A DNA stretch of 64,000 nucleotides from the NCBI RefSeq assembly GCF_021311115.1, contig NZ_JAJTNP010000005.1, positions 186,001-250,000 on the forward strand. The letters are read 5' to 3'. Positions 1-6,784 of this stretch are shown piece by piece (position 1 is the first letter of the stretch; the number at the start of each line of letters is the position of its first letter). The position numbers and the translations under genes were made by a program. The notes below the pieces were generated by a model that worked only from the letters and a program-made list of their open reading frames with translations, ran no database searches and was not told where the DNA came from. Source of the DNA: Chryseobacterium gwangjuense. Its GTDB lineage: Bacteria > Bacteroidota > Bacteroidia > Flavobacteriales > Weeksellaceae.

Positions 1-1
1 C

Positions 2-286
2 GGAGATTTGAACAACGACGGAATCAATGATAACGATCAGGAAAGAGATGAAGACGGAAATATCAAAATCGAAAAGAACAAAATCACAGTAAACGGTTCT
101 ACTATCGAATACAGTTCTGATGATAAAGACAGCGACAGCATAATCATCAACGGTAAAAAAGTTCCTAGTAACCAAGCAGATAAAGTAATTGACTCTATGA
201 AACACAGCATCAAAAAAATGAAAGGCGGTAACGTAGATATCAAAGTAAACGAAGATAAAAACGAAATTTCCATACAAACTAAATAA
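2..286 (+). CDS. C-terminal fragment of an unidentified protein (possibly PspC-type)
   Basis: The reading frame is open to the left edge of the window, so this is the 3' end of a longer gene; an in-frame TTG at position 8 is unlikely to be the real start. The visible 94 or so residues are very hydrophilic, rich in Asp, Lys and Asn, with short alternating beta-like stretches (for example ITVNGSTIEYSS and SIIINGKKVP). No membrane segment is visible in this part. Tails of this kind occur at the C-terminus of flavobacterial PspC-domain envelope-stress proteins, but this is recall of style only; no diagnostic domain lies inside the window. It ends about 100 bases before a predicted new promoter. 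Confidence 0.5.
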   Translation, partial: GDLNNDGINDNDQERDEDGNIKIEKNKITVNGSTIEYSSDDKDSDSIIINGKKVPSNQADKVIDSMKHSIKKMKGGNVDIKVNEDKNEISIQTK

Positions 287-384
287 TTAACTGCAGAGAG
301 TGGCAGAAGGTGTGAATGGATGGCAACAGTTTGAAATTCACACTCTTCTTCTCTCAAAAAGATTAAAAAAATTAACTTTTTAGC

Positions 385-413
385 TTGTTTATCAAAAAAA
401 TAGCATACCTTCG
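385..413 (+). promoter_or_regulatory. Predicted Bacteroidota-type promoter
   Basis: TTG at 385-387 and TACCTTCG at 406-413, 18 bases apart, fit the TTG / TAnnTTYG consensus of Bacteroidota housekeeping promoters. Transcription would start near 419, about 40 bases before the small ORF at 461. Confidence 0.5.
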
Positions 414-460
414 TGAAGTTATTTTAATCCCCAAATCAATAACAAAAATATTTTTTAACC

Positions 461-523
461 ATGGTACAAGTAGCATTAGAAATTGTAATGAAAATCGTAG
501 ATTTAATCAGCGGTTTGTTTTAA
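461..523 (+). CDS. Possible 20-residue hydrophobic peptide
   Basis: ATG at 461 and TAA at 521 enclose a 20-codon frame. The peptide starts MVQVALEIVMK and ends DLISGLF, with charged residues (E, K, D) spaced among Val, Ile and Leu so that a helix would be amphipathic. It is the only ORF between a good promoter (385-413) and a strong stem-loop terminator (551-581), so the unit looks self-contained. I do not recognise the peptide. It resembles small membrane-active or membrane-associated peptides in composition only. The alternative is that the transcript is a small RNA and the frame is chance; at 20 codons the coding evidence is weak by itself. Confidence 0.4.
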   Translation: MVQVALEIVMKIVDLISGLF

Positions 524-548
524 GAGCGATAATATTTCAATATATTTG
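515..548 (+). promoter_or_regulatory. Possible second promoter ahead of the acyltransferase
   Basis: TTG at 515-517 and TATATTTG at 541-548 match the Bacteroidota consensus with a long 23-base spacer. A start near 555 would place the hairpin at 551-577 at the 5' end of the acyltransferase mRNA, so this reading competes with the view of that hairpin as a plain terminator. Confidence 0.3.
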
Positions 549-550
549 TA

Positions 551-581
551 AAGTATAACCAATATTTGGTTATACTTTTTT
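551..581 (+). terminator. Intrinsic terminator of the small-peptide unit
   Basis: Twelve-base perfect arms (AAGTATAACCAA at 551-562 and its complement at 566-577) with a 3-base loop, followed by a T run to 581. It separates the peptide unit from the acyltransferase that starts at 599. Confidence 0.75.
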
Positions 582-598
582 GTTTTAATACGAAGATT

Positions 599-1195
599 AT
601 GAAAAAACTAATTGGCAAACTGATGCTGAAAATCTTAGGCTGGAAAGTCGTTTTACAAGGCGATAAAAGCAGCTTAGACAGGTGTATTCTTGTGGTAGCA
701 CCTCACACCCACAATATGGAATATATTTTGGGAAATCTTGCCTATTGGTCTTTAGAAAAACCGTTGAAAGTAATTATTAAAGATTCTCATACAAAAGCTT
801 GGTATGGTGGAATTGTAAGAGGTTTGGGCGGAATCGGAATCGACAGAAGCCAGAAGAATGATCTAGTGAATTTCGTAGCAAAACAGTTTGAAAAAGATAA
901 TTTCAGTTTGGTCATCACTCCAGAAGGTACAAGAAGCTGGGTTCCTAAATGGAGAAAAGGATTCTATCATATGGCTTTGGCAGCAAAAGTTCCTATCGTA
1001 TTAGCAGCAGGAGACTTTAAAAGAAATATAGTTTATTTAGGGTATACAATACCTTACGAAAGAATTGCCTCTGTTCCTTTTTCAGAAATTATGGAAGAAA
1101 TCCAGAATTATTATATCAAAAACGATATCGGACCAAAAATTCCTGCAAACTGGAATCCCAATATTATGGGGAATGATTCAGAAGTTAGAAGTTAG
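599..1195 (+). CDS. PlsC-family acyltransferase
   Basis: Lysophospholipid (1-acylglycerol-3-phosphate type) acyltransferase family, 198 residues. The catalytic block I is PHTHNME, an H-x4-E variant of the usual H-x4-D, and block III is PEGTRS, followed by WRKGFYHMA as is common in short flavobacterial members. It should act at the inner face of the cytoplasmic membrane on acyl-CoA or acyl-ACP donors; the acceptor cannot be told. I chose ATG at 599 because the longer frame (TTG or GTG-like start near 566) lies inside the terminator hairpin. The stop codon and the last four residues (EVRS) are encoded by the heptamer repeat that follows. Family call is firm; substrate is not. Confidence 0.85.
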   Translation: MKKLIGKLMLKILGWKVVLQGDKSSLDRCILVVAPHTHNMEYILGNLAYWSLEKPLKVIIKDSHTKAWYGGIVRGLGGIGIDRSQKNDLVNFVAKQFEKDNFSLVITPEGTRSWVPKWRKGFYHMALAAKVPIVLAAGDFKRNIVYLGYTIPYERIASVPFSEIMEEIQNYYIKNDIGPKIPANWNPNIMGNDSEVRS

Positions 1196-1233
1196 AAGTT
1201 AGAAGTTAGAAGTTAGAAGTTAGAAGTTAGAAG
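1181..1233 (+). repeat. Tandem heptamer array (GAAGTTA)
   Basis: About 7.6 perfect copies of GAAGTTA over 53 bases. It starts inside the acyltransferase and supplies its stop codon (TAG at 1193-1195). Because 7 is not a multiple of 3, three units always bring a stop into frame, so changes in copy number would leave the protein end almost unchanged. Confidence 0.95.
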
Positions 1234-1240
1234 CAAAATT

Positions 1241-1276
1241 ACTTTTTACTTTTTACTTTTTACTTTTTACTTTTTA
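1241..1276 (-). repeat. Tandem heptamer array (ACTTTTT; AAAGTAA on the minus strand)
   Basis: Five copies of ACTTTTT, only 7 bases after the GAAGTTA array. On the minus strand the unit is AAAGTAA, which fits the same RAAGTNA pattern. It occupies the 5' region of the thioesterase gene that starts at 1303. Confidence 0.93.
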
Positions 1277-1302
1277 TCAACAAAAAAATTACTCATCTCA
1301 CT

Positions 1303-1737
1303 ATGTACACGAAAGATAAAACCAAAGAAGAAATATTAGCATTCATCAATAACTGGGGTGGCGAAACATTTGCAAAAACGCTGGAAATAAAATTCACAGA
1401 TATTGATCTTGAAAATGAAACATTAACGGCAACAATGCCCGTTTTACCTAGAATACATCAGCCATTCGGAATTATGCACGGCGGAGCCAGCTGTGTTTTG
1501 GCTGAAACAATGGGTTCTAGCCTGTCTAATATTTTTATTGATGGTGAAAAATACTATGGCGTTGGCACCAATATCAATACCAACCATTTAAGAAGTAAAA
1601 AAGACGGTATCGTAACAGCTGTTGCACGTTTTATTAGAAAAGGAAGATCTATGCATGTTTCTGAAATCGAAATTCGAGATGAAAAAGGTCAGCTGATAAG
1701 TCATACCACAATGACGAATAACATTATCAATAGATAA
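1303..1737 (+). CDS. Hotdog-fold thioesterase, MenI/PaaI-like
   Basis: A 144-residue single-domain hotdog thioesterase. The signature HQPFGIMHGGASCVLAETMG contains the HGG turn and the catalytic Glu of the YdiI/MenI group, which hydrolyses 1,4-dihydroxy-2-naphthoyl-CoA in menaquinone synthesis. It is expected to be a cytosolic tetramer. The isochorismate synthase gene of the same pathway lies downstream at 5475, with four accessory genes between, which supports but does not prove a menaquinone role; a general acyl-CoA (PaaI-like) thioesterase is the alternative. No ribosome binding site is visible, as is normal for Bacteroidota. A short terminator follows the gene. Confidence 0.82.
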   Translation: MYTKDKTKEEILAFINNWGGETFAKTLEIKFTDIDLENETLTATMPVLPRIHQPFGIMHGGASCVLAETMGSSLSNIFIDGEKYYGVGTNINTNHLRSKKDGIVTAVARFIRKGRSMHVSEIEIRDEKGQLISHTTMTNNIINR

Positions 1738-1760
1738 AATTTTATATCATCAAATATGAT

Positions 1761-1787
1761 AAGACTCAAAAAATTGGGTCTTTTTTT
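1761..1787 (+). terminator. Intrinsic terminator after the thioesterase
   Basis: AAGACTC (1761-1767) pairs with GGGTCTT (1776-1782, one G-T pair) and is followed by a T run. It marks the end of the thioesterase transcript. Confidence 0.65.
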
Positions 1788-1852
1788 ATATACATAGTGC
1801 AACCTTTTTAATTTTCTGCATCATATAGATATAAAACTTTAAATTTATCTGT

Positions 1853-2308
1853 ATGAAAAAAATTCTACTTTTAACAGTTATAAGCTCATTGCTTGTCATG
1901 TTTTCTTGTCATGAAAGTGAAGAAAATGCTGTCGCAAGCATTCCTATCAATATGCAGCTTATAGGAAAAGGTGTGATATCCTCTCATTCTATGCCCCAAC
2001 AGAATATAGCGATCACCAACACCACACAATGGAATAGCTTCCTTACCTCACTAGACAACCCTTACAACGTTTCGGGAAGTTTTACAGAAATTAATATCGA
2101 TTTTAATCAGTATATGCTGATTGTAGCTTTTGATCAGGTTTATAATAATGGAGGACATTCCATAGATATCATGACGATAGATGAATCTTCTCAAAGTATC
2201 AATGTAGATGTAGAAAAACTATTGCAGGGAAACACTACTTCGGTTATAACACAGCCCTATCACATCGTGAAAATTCCTAAAATTGCAAAACCTGTCGTAT
2301 TTTATTAA
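1853..2308 (+). CDS. Small lipoprotein, PrcB-like fold
   Basis: A 151-residue lipoprotein. Residues 1-18 are a signal peptide and the lipobox VMFSC puts the lipidated Cys at 19. The residues after it (HESEEN) are acidic, which in Bacteroidota can direct export to the cell surface. The mature part contains TQWNSFLTSLDN and VYNNGGHSIDIM, close in pattern to the PrcB C-terminal domain found in protease-associated lipoproteins; this is a recognition of motif, not a proven homology. It is the first gene of the block lying between the two menaquinone-type genes. Two bases after its stop a heptamer array begins. Confidence 0.65.
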   Translation: MKKILLLTVISSLLVMFSCHESEENAVASIPINMQLIGKGVISSHSMPQQNIAITNTTQWNSFLTSLDNPYNVSGSFTEINIDFNQYMLIVAFDQVYNNGGHSIDIMTIDESSQSINVDVEKLLQGNTTSVITQPYHIVKIPKIAKPVVFY

Positions 2309-2310
2309 TT

Positions 2311-2358
2311 TTTTTACTTTTTACTTTTTACTTTTTACTTTTTACTTTTTACTTTTTA
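2311..2358 (-). repeat. Tandem heptamer array (TTTTTAC; AAAGTAA on the minus strand)
   Basis: Six full copies of TTTTTAC plus a partial one in 48 bases, starting 2 bases after the upstream stop codon and ending 11 bases before the ATG at 2370. An open frame that runs through it would encode a Phe/Leu-rich leader, an artefact of the repeat. Confidence 0.95.
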
Positions 2359-2369
2359 TAACAAAAACC

Positions 2370-3440
2370 ATGAGAAACTTAATTTTACCCTTTATTTTAT
2401 TGTTGACATTTGTGATTTCTTGTAGTGATGATAGTAATACTGGCGAGGAACTTGAAAAAAAGAATACTTCTTACGATTTATACATCGCAGGTAGAGAGAA
2501 TAGTAAAGCTTGCTATTGGAAAAACAACGTAAAAACGGATCTTACGAATGGAGACAATATAAATCCTTTAGAAATTTTAGTTCAAAACAACAATATATAT
2601 GTAACAGGAAGTAATGGATCAACTCCAACTTCACTCAAACCAATTCATTATTTTTGGAAAAATGGAACGAGATATGAAATTAAGCAATATCTCAATCTTC
2701 CTAATACTGGTTTACATGACATTACGGGTTTTACAGTAAACAATGGAGATATTTATTTCTCTGGATATATTGAAAATCCAGCAGCTACTAGCACTTTTGA
2801 TAAATATGAACTTTGCTATTGGAAAAACGGTGTAAAAACGATTCTTTATAAAAGTCAGTATACACCTGCAGCAGAGGGGATAGCAGTAACCAACTCAACA
2901 ACAGGAACAGATGTTTATGTGTCTGCCAGAATTACTGACAATAATCAAAACACAGATCGAGGTTATTTCAAGAATATGACCTTCAATTCTCTAAATCAGT
3001 CAACTTATGTATTTAATTTTACAAAAAACACTGACGGATTACACATTTTATTTCAAAAAAATGCTAGTTTTTATTCTAAAAACATATCTACCAATGTAGA
3101 AACATCAATCGGATATTATATTCATCCGGTCCCTATTTTTGGTAAAATTACAGGCGATATTCATACTAGTGATTTATATACAATATACTACAACCAAGGA
3201 AACAATTATTATAAAAATACAACAACAGTTACTCCTAGTTTCTCTTCTTTAGCCTATATTCAGGATGTATTTGCATTAGACAATAATATCTATATAATTA
3301 AATATAATAACACAAATAATACCGCTTATACAGGAAAAGTATTTGCAAACGGTATCGAAGTACAAACTATTACGAGTACACAAAACAGTTCTCAAAACTT
3401 CACAGGAACTTTCAATGCAATCTATGTAGTAGAAAATTAA
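2370..3440 (+). CDS. Surface-type lipoprotein with WKNG repeats
   Basis: A 356-residue lipoprotein: signal peptide 1-17, lipobox VISC with Cys18, then SDDSNTGEE, an acidic start typical of surface-exported lipoproteins. The body has repeated YWKN-type motifs (CYWKNNVKT, HYFWKNGTRY, CYWKNGVKT, GYFKNM) about 50 to 100 residues apart, with alternating strands of the kind IYVTGSN and DIYFSGY, which suggests a beta-propeller. No enzyme motif is visible. ATG at 2370 is used because the longer frame passes through the heptamer array. The stop is 4 bases before the sigma-factor start, so the two are very likely co-transcribed. Function unknown. Confidence 0.75.
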   Translation: MRNLILPFILLLTFVISCSDDSNTGEELEKKNTSYDLYIAGRENSKACYWKNNVKTDLTNGDNINPLEILVQNNNIYVTGSNGSTPTSLKPIHYFWKNGTRYEIKQYLNLPNTGLHDITGFTVNNGDIYFSGYIENPAATSTFDKYELCYWKNGVKTILYKSQYTPAAEGIAVTNSTTGTDVYVSARITDNNQNTDRGYFKNMTFNSLNQSTYVFNFTKNTDGLHILFQKNASFYSKNISTNVETSIGYYIHPVPIFGKITGDIHTSDLYTIYYNQGNNYYKNTTTVTPSFSSLAYIQDVFALDNNIYIIKYNNTNNTAYTGKVFANGIEVQTITSTQNSSQNFTGTFNAIYVVEN

Positions 3441-3444
3441 ATCA

Positions 3445-4545
3445 ATGTCAAAAACAAAGCTCAACTGGCAAAAAATCTATCTCGACCATTCCCCAAAACT
3501 CTTGGGGATTTGTCGCAGATATATTACAGATCTTCAGACTGCAGAAGATATTCTTCAGGACAGTTTTATCATGGCCATACAAAAAAATCATCAGTTGAAA
3601 GATGAAAAGGCCGTTTTTGCATGGCTGAAAAAAATTGTAGTTAATAATGCGTTACAATCTATCCGTAAAACCACTAAAGATCCTTTGATCAATATCGAAC
3701 CATCAGAAATCCCAGATCCATTTACCGAAATGACAACATCTGCAATTGACGAAACAAAACACATTTTAGCATACAATTTCACAAGAGAAGAGCTCTTACA
3801 ATCTATCGACAGCTTGCCTCCCCATCACAAATCGGTTTTCAACCTCTATTATATTGAAAACTATTCTCATGCAGAGATTTCAAGCTTATTAAAAATTCCT
3901 GTCAATACTTCGAAGTCCCATTTAATGAGGGCGAAAAAATTTGTTCAGAATTATTTGCTCACCCATTTCGTTAGTAAAGAAACTCAGAAAAACAAAACTG
4001 CTCAGCTTTTAGTGTTCTTAGGATTTGGAGGTTTATTGTGGGCACAAACATTTCAAAGTAAATTTTCAGATTTTTCAATTTCGCCATCTAAAAAATTTGA
4101 AATTCCTGCTGATTTTCCGATCAATACAATCACATTTTCCCCAAACAATTTCTGGAAACAAAAAATTGTCATCGGATCTACCCTTTTCATTATTATTGTC
4201 GGATCTCTTTTATTATTTAATCCAAAAAGCTCTTTAATTACAACATTTAATTCTAACACCTCAGATTCAAAATCAGAAGAAAAACACTTCTCAACTCATG
4301 AAGCTAAAACAGATAACGAAAAGAAGCTCTATCCGGAGGAAGCTTTAAAAGATGTATCAATTTCGCAGCAATCAGATTCAGAAACCAAGAAAAATTCAGA
4401 AACAGATAATCCCTCTTCTTTCAAAACAAAAAACTTAGTATCTTCAAAAACTATAATCAAAAAAGATTCTGCTGAATCCAGTTCTCACAAAGTGATTGTC
4501 GTGAAAAAGATTATTCAGAGAGACACCATTTATATTGAAAGATAA
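3445..4545 (+). CDS. ECF sigma factor with membrane-spanning C-terminal extension
   Basis: The first 175 residues are an ECF (group 4) sigma factor: region 2 about 10-78 (with DLQTAEDILQDSFI) and region 4 about 113-172 (LPPHHKSVFNLYYIENYSHAEI, then a helix-turn-helix with NTSKSHLMRAKK). Typical ECF factors stop near there; this one is 366 residues. The extension has two hydrophobic stretches, about 185-200 (LLVFLGFGGLLWA) and 241-258 (IVIGSTLFIIIVGSLLLF), then a Ser/Lys/Glu-rich tail ending QRDTIYIER. If both stretches span, the tail is cytosolic; if only the second does, it is periplasmic. No separate anti-sigma gene is adjacent. The next gene encodes a barrel protein that repeats the tail motif. 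Confidence 0.85.
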   Translation: MSKTKLNWQKIYLDHSPKLLGICRRYITDLQTAEDILQDSFIMAIQKNHQLKDEKAVFAWLKKIVVNNALQSIRKTTKDPLINIEPSEIPDPFTEMTTSAIDETKHILAYNFTREELLQSIDSLPPHHKSVFNLYYIENYSHAEISSLLKIPVNTSKSHLMRAKKFVQNYLLTHFVSKETQKNKTAQLLVFLGFGGLLWAQTFQSKFSDFSISPSKKFEIPADFPINTITFSPNNFWKQKIVIGSTLFIIIVGSLLLFNPKSSLITTFNSNTSDSKSEEKHFSTHEAKTDNEKKLYPEEALKDVSISQQSDSETKKNSETDNPSSFKTKNLVSSKTIIKKDSAESSSHKVIVVKKIIQRDTIYIER

Positions 4546-4558
4546 AACTGATCAAACC

Positions 4559-5452
4559 ATGTTTTTAAAAAAGGTATTTTTACTCTTTTTCTGCATTTTA
4601 ATTAACTTTTCATTCGCACAAAAAAAGAGAAAAGTTGATACGGTGTATGTTTATGAAAAAGTAGTTGTTTATGACACGGTGTATGTAGAAAAATCAATAC
4701 CATTAAAACCTGCCAATCTACAAATCTCTTCTTTGGAAATTAAAGAAAAGGAAATCAAAGATTTGAAACACCAGAATATTGATACAAAAGAACTTGAAAA
4801 AAAACTAAAAAAACTTTCAAATACAAGGTTTCAATACGGAATTCAGGGCGGAATTGGTTTAAAAAATGTAAGCTGGGCAGAAAATATATCAGAGAAAAAA
4901 CAACAATTCGGAGAAAATCTGGGAATCTGGATTTCAAGAAACGTTTTCACTCCTCAATTGTCATTATTATTTTCTGCAAATGTTTTTTATTGGCATTCCT
5001 CCTTCGATCTTGATGCTAATAAAGAAGACACTGCTTTCAACGGATTTTACTTCACTCAAGACCGGCTGCCGTTGCTTTTTCAAAGATTTAATAATAAACA
5101 CTTTGAATACGTTTTGCAGTTAAAAGCACTCTATGAATGGAAAAAATTCCGCCCGTTTATAGGTTTTTTGGTTAATAAAAACACCTACAAAATGCAGTTT
5201 TTAGTTCCGGAAAATGCAGTTTTAAACAAACTGGATGACTTTAAAAGCGATCAGATCAATTTCGGTTTTTCATTGGGCCTGCAATATCGAATTTTCAGCC
5301 GTTTCCTGATTAATTTAGAATATCAACATTATAAAATCAACAATTTTACACTAAAAAACAAGTCGTTTGATTTTGACATTTTTAAGACTAATAATACCTT
5401 TGTAGAAAGCAAAATCAGCTTCGGGATTTCTTATCTTATTTCCAAGCCCTGA
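4559..5452 (+). CDS. Outer-membrane beta-barrel protein with N-terminal DTVYV motifs and helical linker
   Basis: A 297-residue exported protein. Residues 1-20 form a signal peptide ending SFA|Q. Residues 21-46 contain two copies of DTVYV (27-31 and 39-43), about 54-90 is a charged helix likely to coil, and 91-297 is a series of amphipathic strands (RFQYGIQGGIG, PFIGFLVNKN, FGFSLGLQYRIF) ending in ISFGISYLISKP, the pattern of an outer-membrane barrel. ATG at 4559 starts the signal peptide directly; a TTG at 4535 would overlap the sigma gene and put eight polar residues before it. It follows the sigma gene by 13 bases. Its DTVYV motifs match the DTIYI at the sigma factor's C-terminus. Confidence 0.75.
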   Translation: MFLKKVFLLFFCILINFSFAQKKRKVDTVYVYEKVVVYDTVYVEKSIPLKPANLQISSLEIKEKEIKDLKHQNIDTKELEKKLKKLSNTRFQYGIQGGIGLKNVSWAENISEKKQQFGENLGIWISRNVFTPQLSLLFSANVFYWHSSFDLDANKEDTAFNGFYFTQDRLPLLFQRFNNKHFEYVLQLKALYEWKKFRPFIGFLVNKNTYKMQFLVPENAVLNKLDDFKSDQINFGFSLGLQYRIFSRFLINLEYQHYKINNFTLKNKSFDFDIFKTNNTFVESKISFGISYLISKP

Positions 5453-5474
5453 TTTTTGAAAAAGCAGTATAATA

Positions 5475-6443
5475 ATGATCTATTTCAAATTCCCCTTCGA
5501 CGAAAGGCTGTATTCAACAGATGAAAATTCAGGTGAAAACAATATCAATTTTTATTCTTTTGATGGTTTAAGTCAAATTGATTTCAATGGGAAAATTATT
5601 GAAATAGATCCGGAAAAATTTAATCCGGTAACTATTTCAAGTCAATCCTTAGCCGAAGATAAAAATGGCTTTATTACAGAAACAAAAGAGGAATATTTGA
5701 ATACTTTGTGCAAAGTCATTGAAGTGATCAAAAATAATCAGCTTCCTAAACTGGTTTATTCCAGAAGAAAAATTTTCACTGACTTTAATCAAATTGACCT
5801 TAAAGAAAGCTTTAAAAGCCTCTGCAATTCGTATCCAAATGCTTTCAGATATATCTTTGTTGATAACGAGAATTCTTGGATGGGCGCTTTCTCAGAAGTA
5901 TTGGGAAAATTCAATAAAAAAACACATACTTTTGAAACGATGAGCCTTGCAGGAACACTTCCTGTTTCAGAACACTGGTCTGAAAAAGAAATTGAAGAGC
6001 AAAAACCGGTTTCCAGCTATATCAGAAATATTTTAAAGAACTATTCTGAAACCCTTGACGAATCAGAATCCTATGATCATATTTCCGGAAATATTAAGCA
6101 TCTCAGAACAGATTTTAAGATCAAAATCCAACCGGAAGATTTAGATCAAATCATTAAGGAATTACACCCTACCCCTGCTGTTTGTGGGATTCCTAAAGCA
6201 TTTTGTAAAGAGAACATTCAGCAACTGGAAAAATTTCCGCGCGAATTGTATGCAGGCTACATCAAAATAGAAACTGAAGAAAGCATTCAGTACTTTGTTA
6301 ATCTTCGTTGTTCCAAGCTTTATAAAAATGCGGTACATCTTTTTGTAGGAGGCGGAATTACCGCTCAAAGCAGCCCCGAAAAAGAATGGATTGAAACTGA
6401 ACTGAAATCTGAAGCGGTTTTAAAGAATCTTGTGGTTTCTTAA
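5475..6443 (+). CDS. menF: Isochorismate synthase (chorismate-binding enzyme)
   Basis: A 322-residue chorismate-binding enzyme that lacks the long N-terminal half of some MenF proteins. Visible family blocks are KLVYSRRK, FETMSLAGTLP, the helix VSSYIRNIL, LHPTPAVCGIPK (the isochorismate/salicylate-type active-site block), FPRELYAGYI and FVGGGITAQSSPEKEW. It should isomerise chorismate to isochorismate, the first committed step towards menaquinone; menC (27489) and a MenI-like thioesterase (1303) are also in the window. Entry into siderophore synthesis is the alternative use, but no siderophore genes are present. It starts 22 bases after the barrel gene. Confidence 0.87.
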   Translation: MIYFKFPFDERLYSTDENSGENNINFYSFDGLSQIDFNGKIIEIDPEKFNPVTISSQSLAEDKNGFITETKEEYLNTLCKVIEVIKNNQLPKLVYSRRKIFTDFNQIDLKESFKSLCNSYPNAFRYIFVDNENSWMGAFSEVLGKFNKKTHTFETMSLAGTLPVSEHWSEKEIEEQKPVSSYIRNILKNYSETLDESESYDHISGNIKHLRTDFKIKIQPEDLDQIIKELHPTPAVCGIPKAFCKENIQQLEKFPRELYAGYIKIETEESIQYFVNLRCSKLYKNAVHLFVGGGITAQSSPEKEWIETELKSEAVLKNLVVS

Positions 6444-6471
6444 ATTCACACTTTTATACAGCTGAATAAAG

Positions 6472-6498
6472 AGATTCTTCACTTCATTCAGAATGACA
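6472..6498 (+). repeat. Half copy of a dispersed palindromic repeat
   Basis: AGATTCTTC (6472-6480) followed by ATTCAGAATGACA (6486-6498) matches the right half of the palindrome at 12926-12998, with 11 fewer bases in the middle. It lies 28 bases after menF in a convergent gap. Confidence 0.7.
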
Positions 6499-6521
6499 AG
6501 CATACTATTTTAGCTATAATG

Positions 6522-6559
6522 AAAAAATAAAAAACCTCCTTCAAAATTGAAAGAGGTTT
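6522..6559 (-). terminator. Intrinsic terminator at the end of the minus-strand operon
   Basis: AAACCTCCTTCAA (6532-6544) pairs with TTGAAAGAGGTTT (6547-6559) with one mismatch. The A-rich stretch from 6522 gives the T run on the minus strand. It ends the bat/marC transcription direction. Confidence 0.7.
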
Positions 6560-6584
6560 ATATTTGATAGTATAATTAAAACTA

Positions 6585-6779
6585 TTATTTTCTTACTCCG
6601 ATTTTACTCCAGGTATTCATTACAAAAAGCAATATTAATCCTATAATACCTGCTGCAATAGAGAATACAAACTTCAGATTGTCCTCAGATAAAAGATCTG
6701 TGTTAAAATCTATTGCATACACATTGATTCCGATAATGATAACGAAAACGACCAAAAATACTTTATAAAACTTCTGCAT
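6585..6779 (-). CDS. Small two-helix membrane protein
   Basis: A 64-residue protein with two hydrophobic stretches, about 5-22 (YKVFLVVFVIIIGINVYA) and 37-56 (FVFSIAAGIIGLILLFVMNT), joined by an acidic loop and followed by a basic tail. This suggests a helical hairpin in the cytoplasmic membrane. The start is 5 bases after the marC stop, so it is co-transcribed with marC and is the last gene before the terminator. I do not recognise a family, and small size limits confidence. A similar two-helix protein occurs at 35240 in this window, with related wording in the second helix (GVIGLTVGLFIMN against GIIGLILLFVMN). Confidence 0.65.
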   Translation of the reverse strand: MQKFYKVFLVVFVIIIGINVYAIDFNTDLLSEDNLKFVFSIAAGIIGLILLFVMNTWSKIGVRK

Positions 6780-6784
6780 AATTT

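Noticed and set aside
566..598. Longer N-terminus for the acyltransferase
   Set aside because: It would start inside the terminator hairpin at 551-577; ATG at 599 fits the family start.
2283..2369. Longer N-terminus for the lipoprotein at 2370
   Set aside because: It is a Phe/Leu-rich translation of the heptamer array; ATG at 2370 starts a clean lipoprotein signal.
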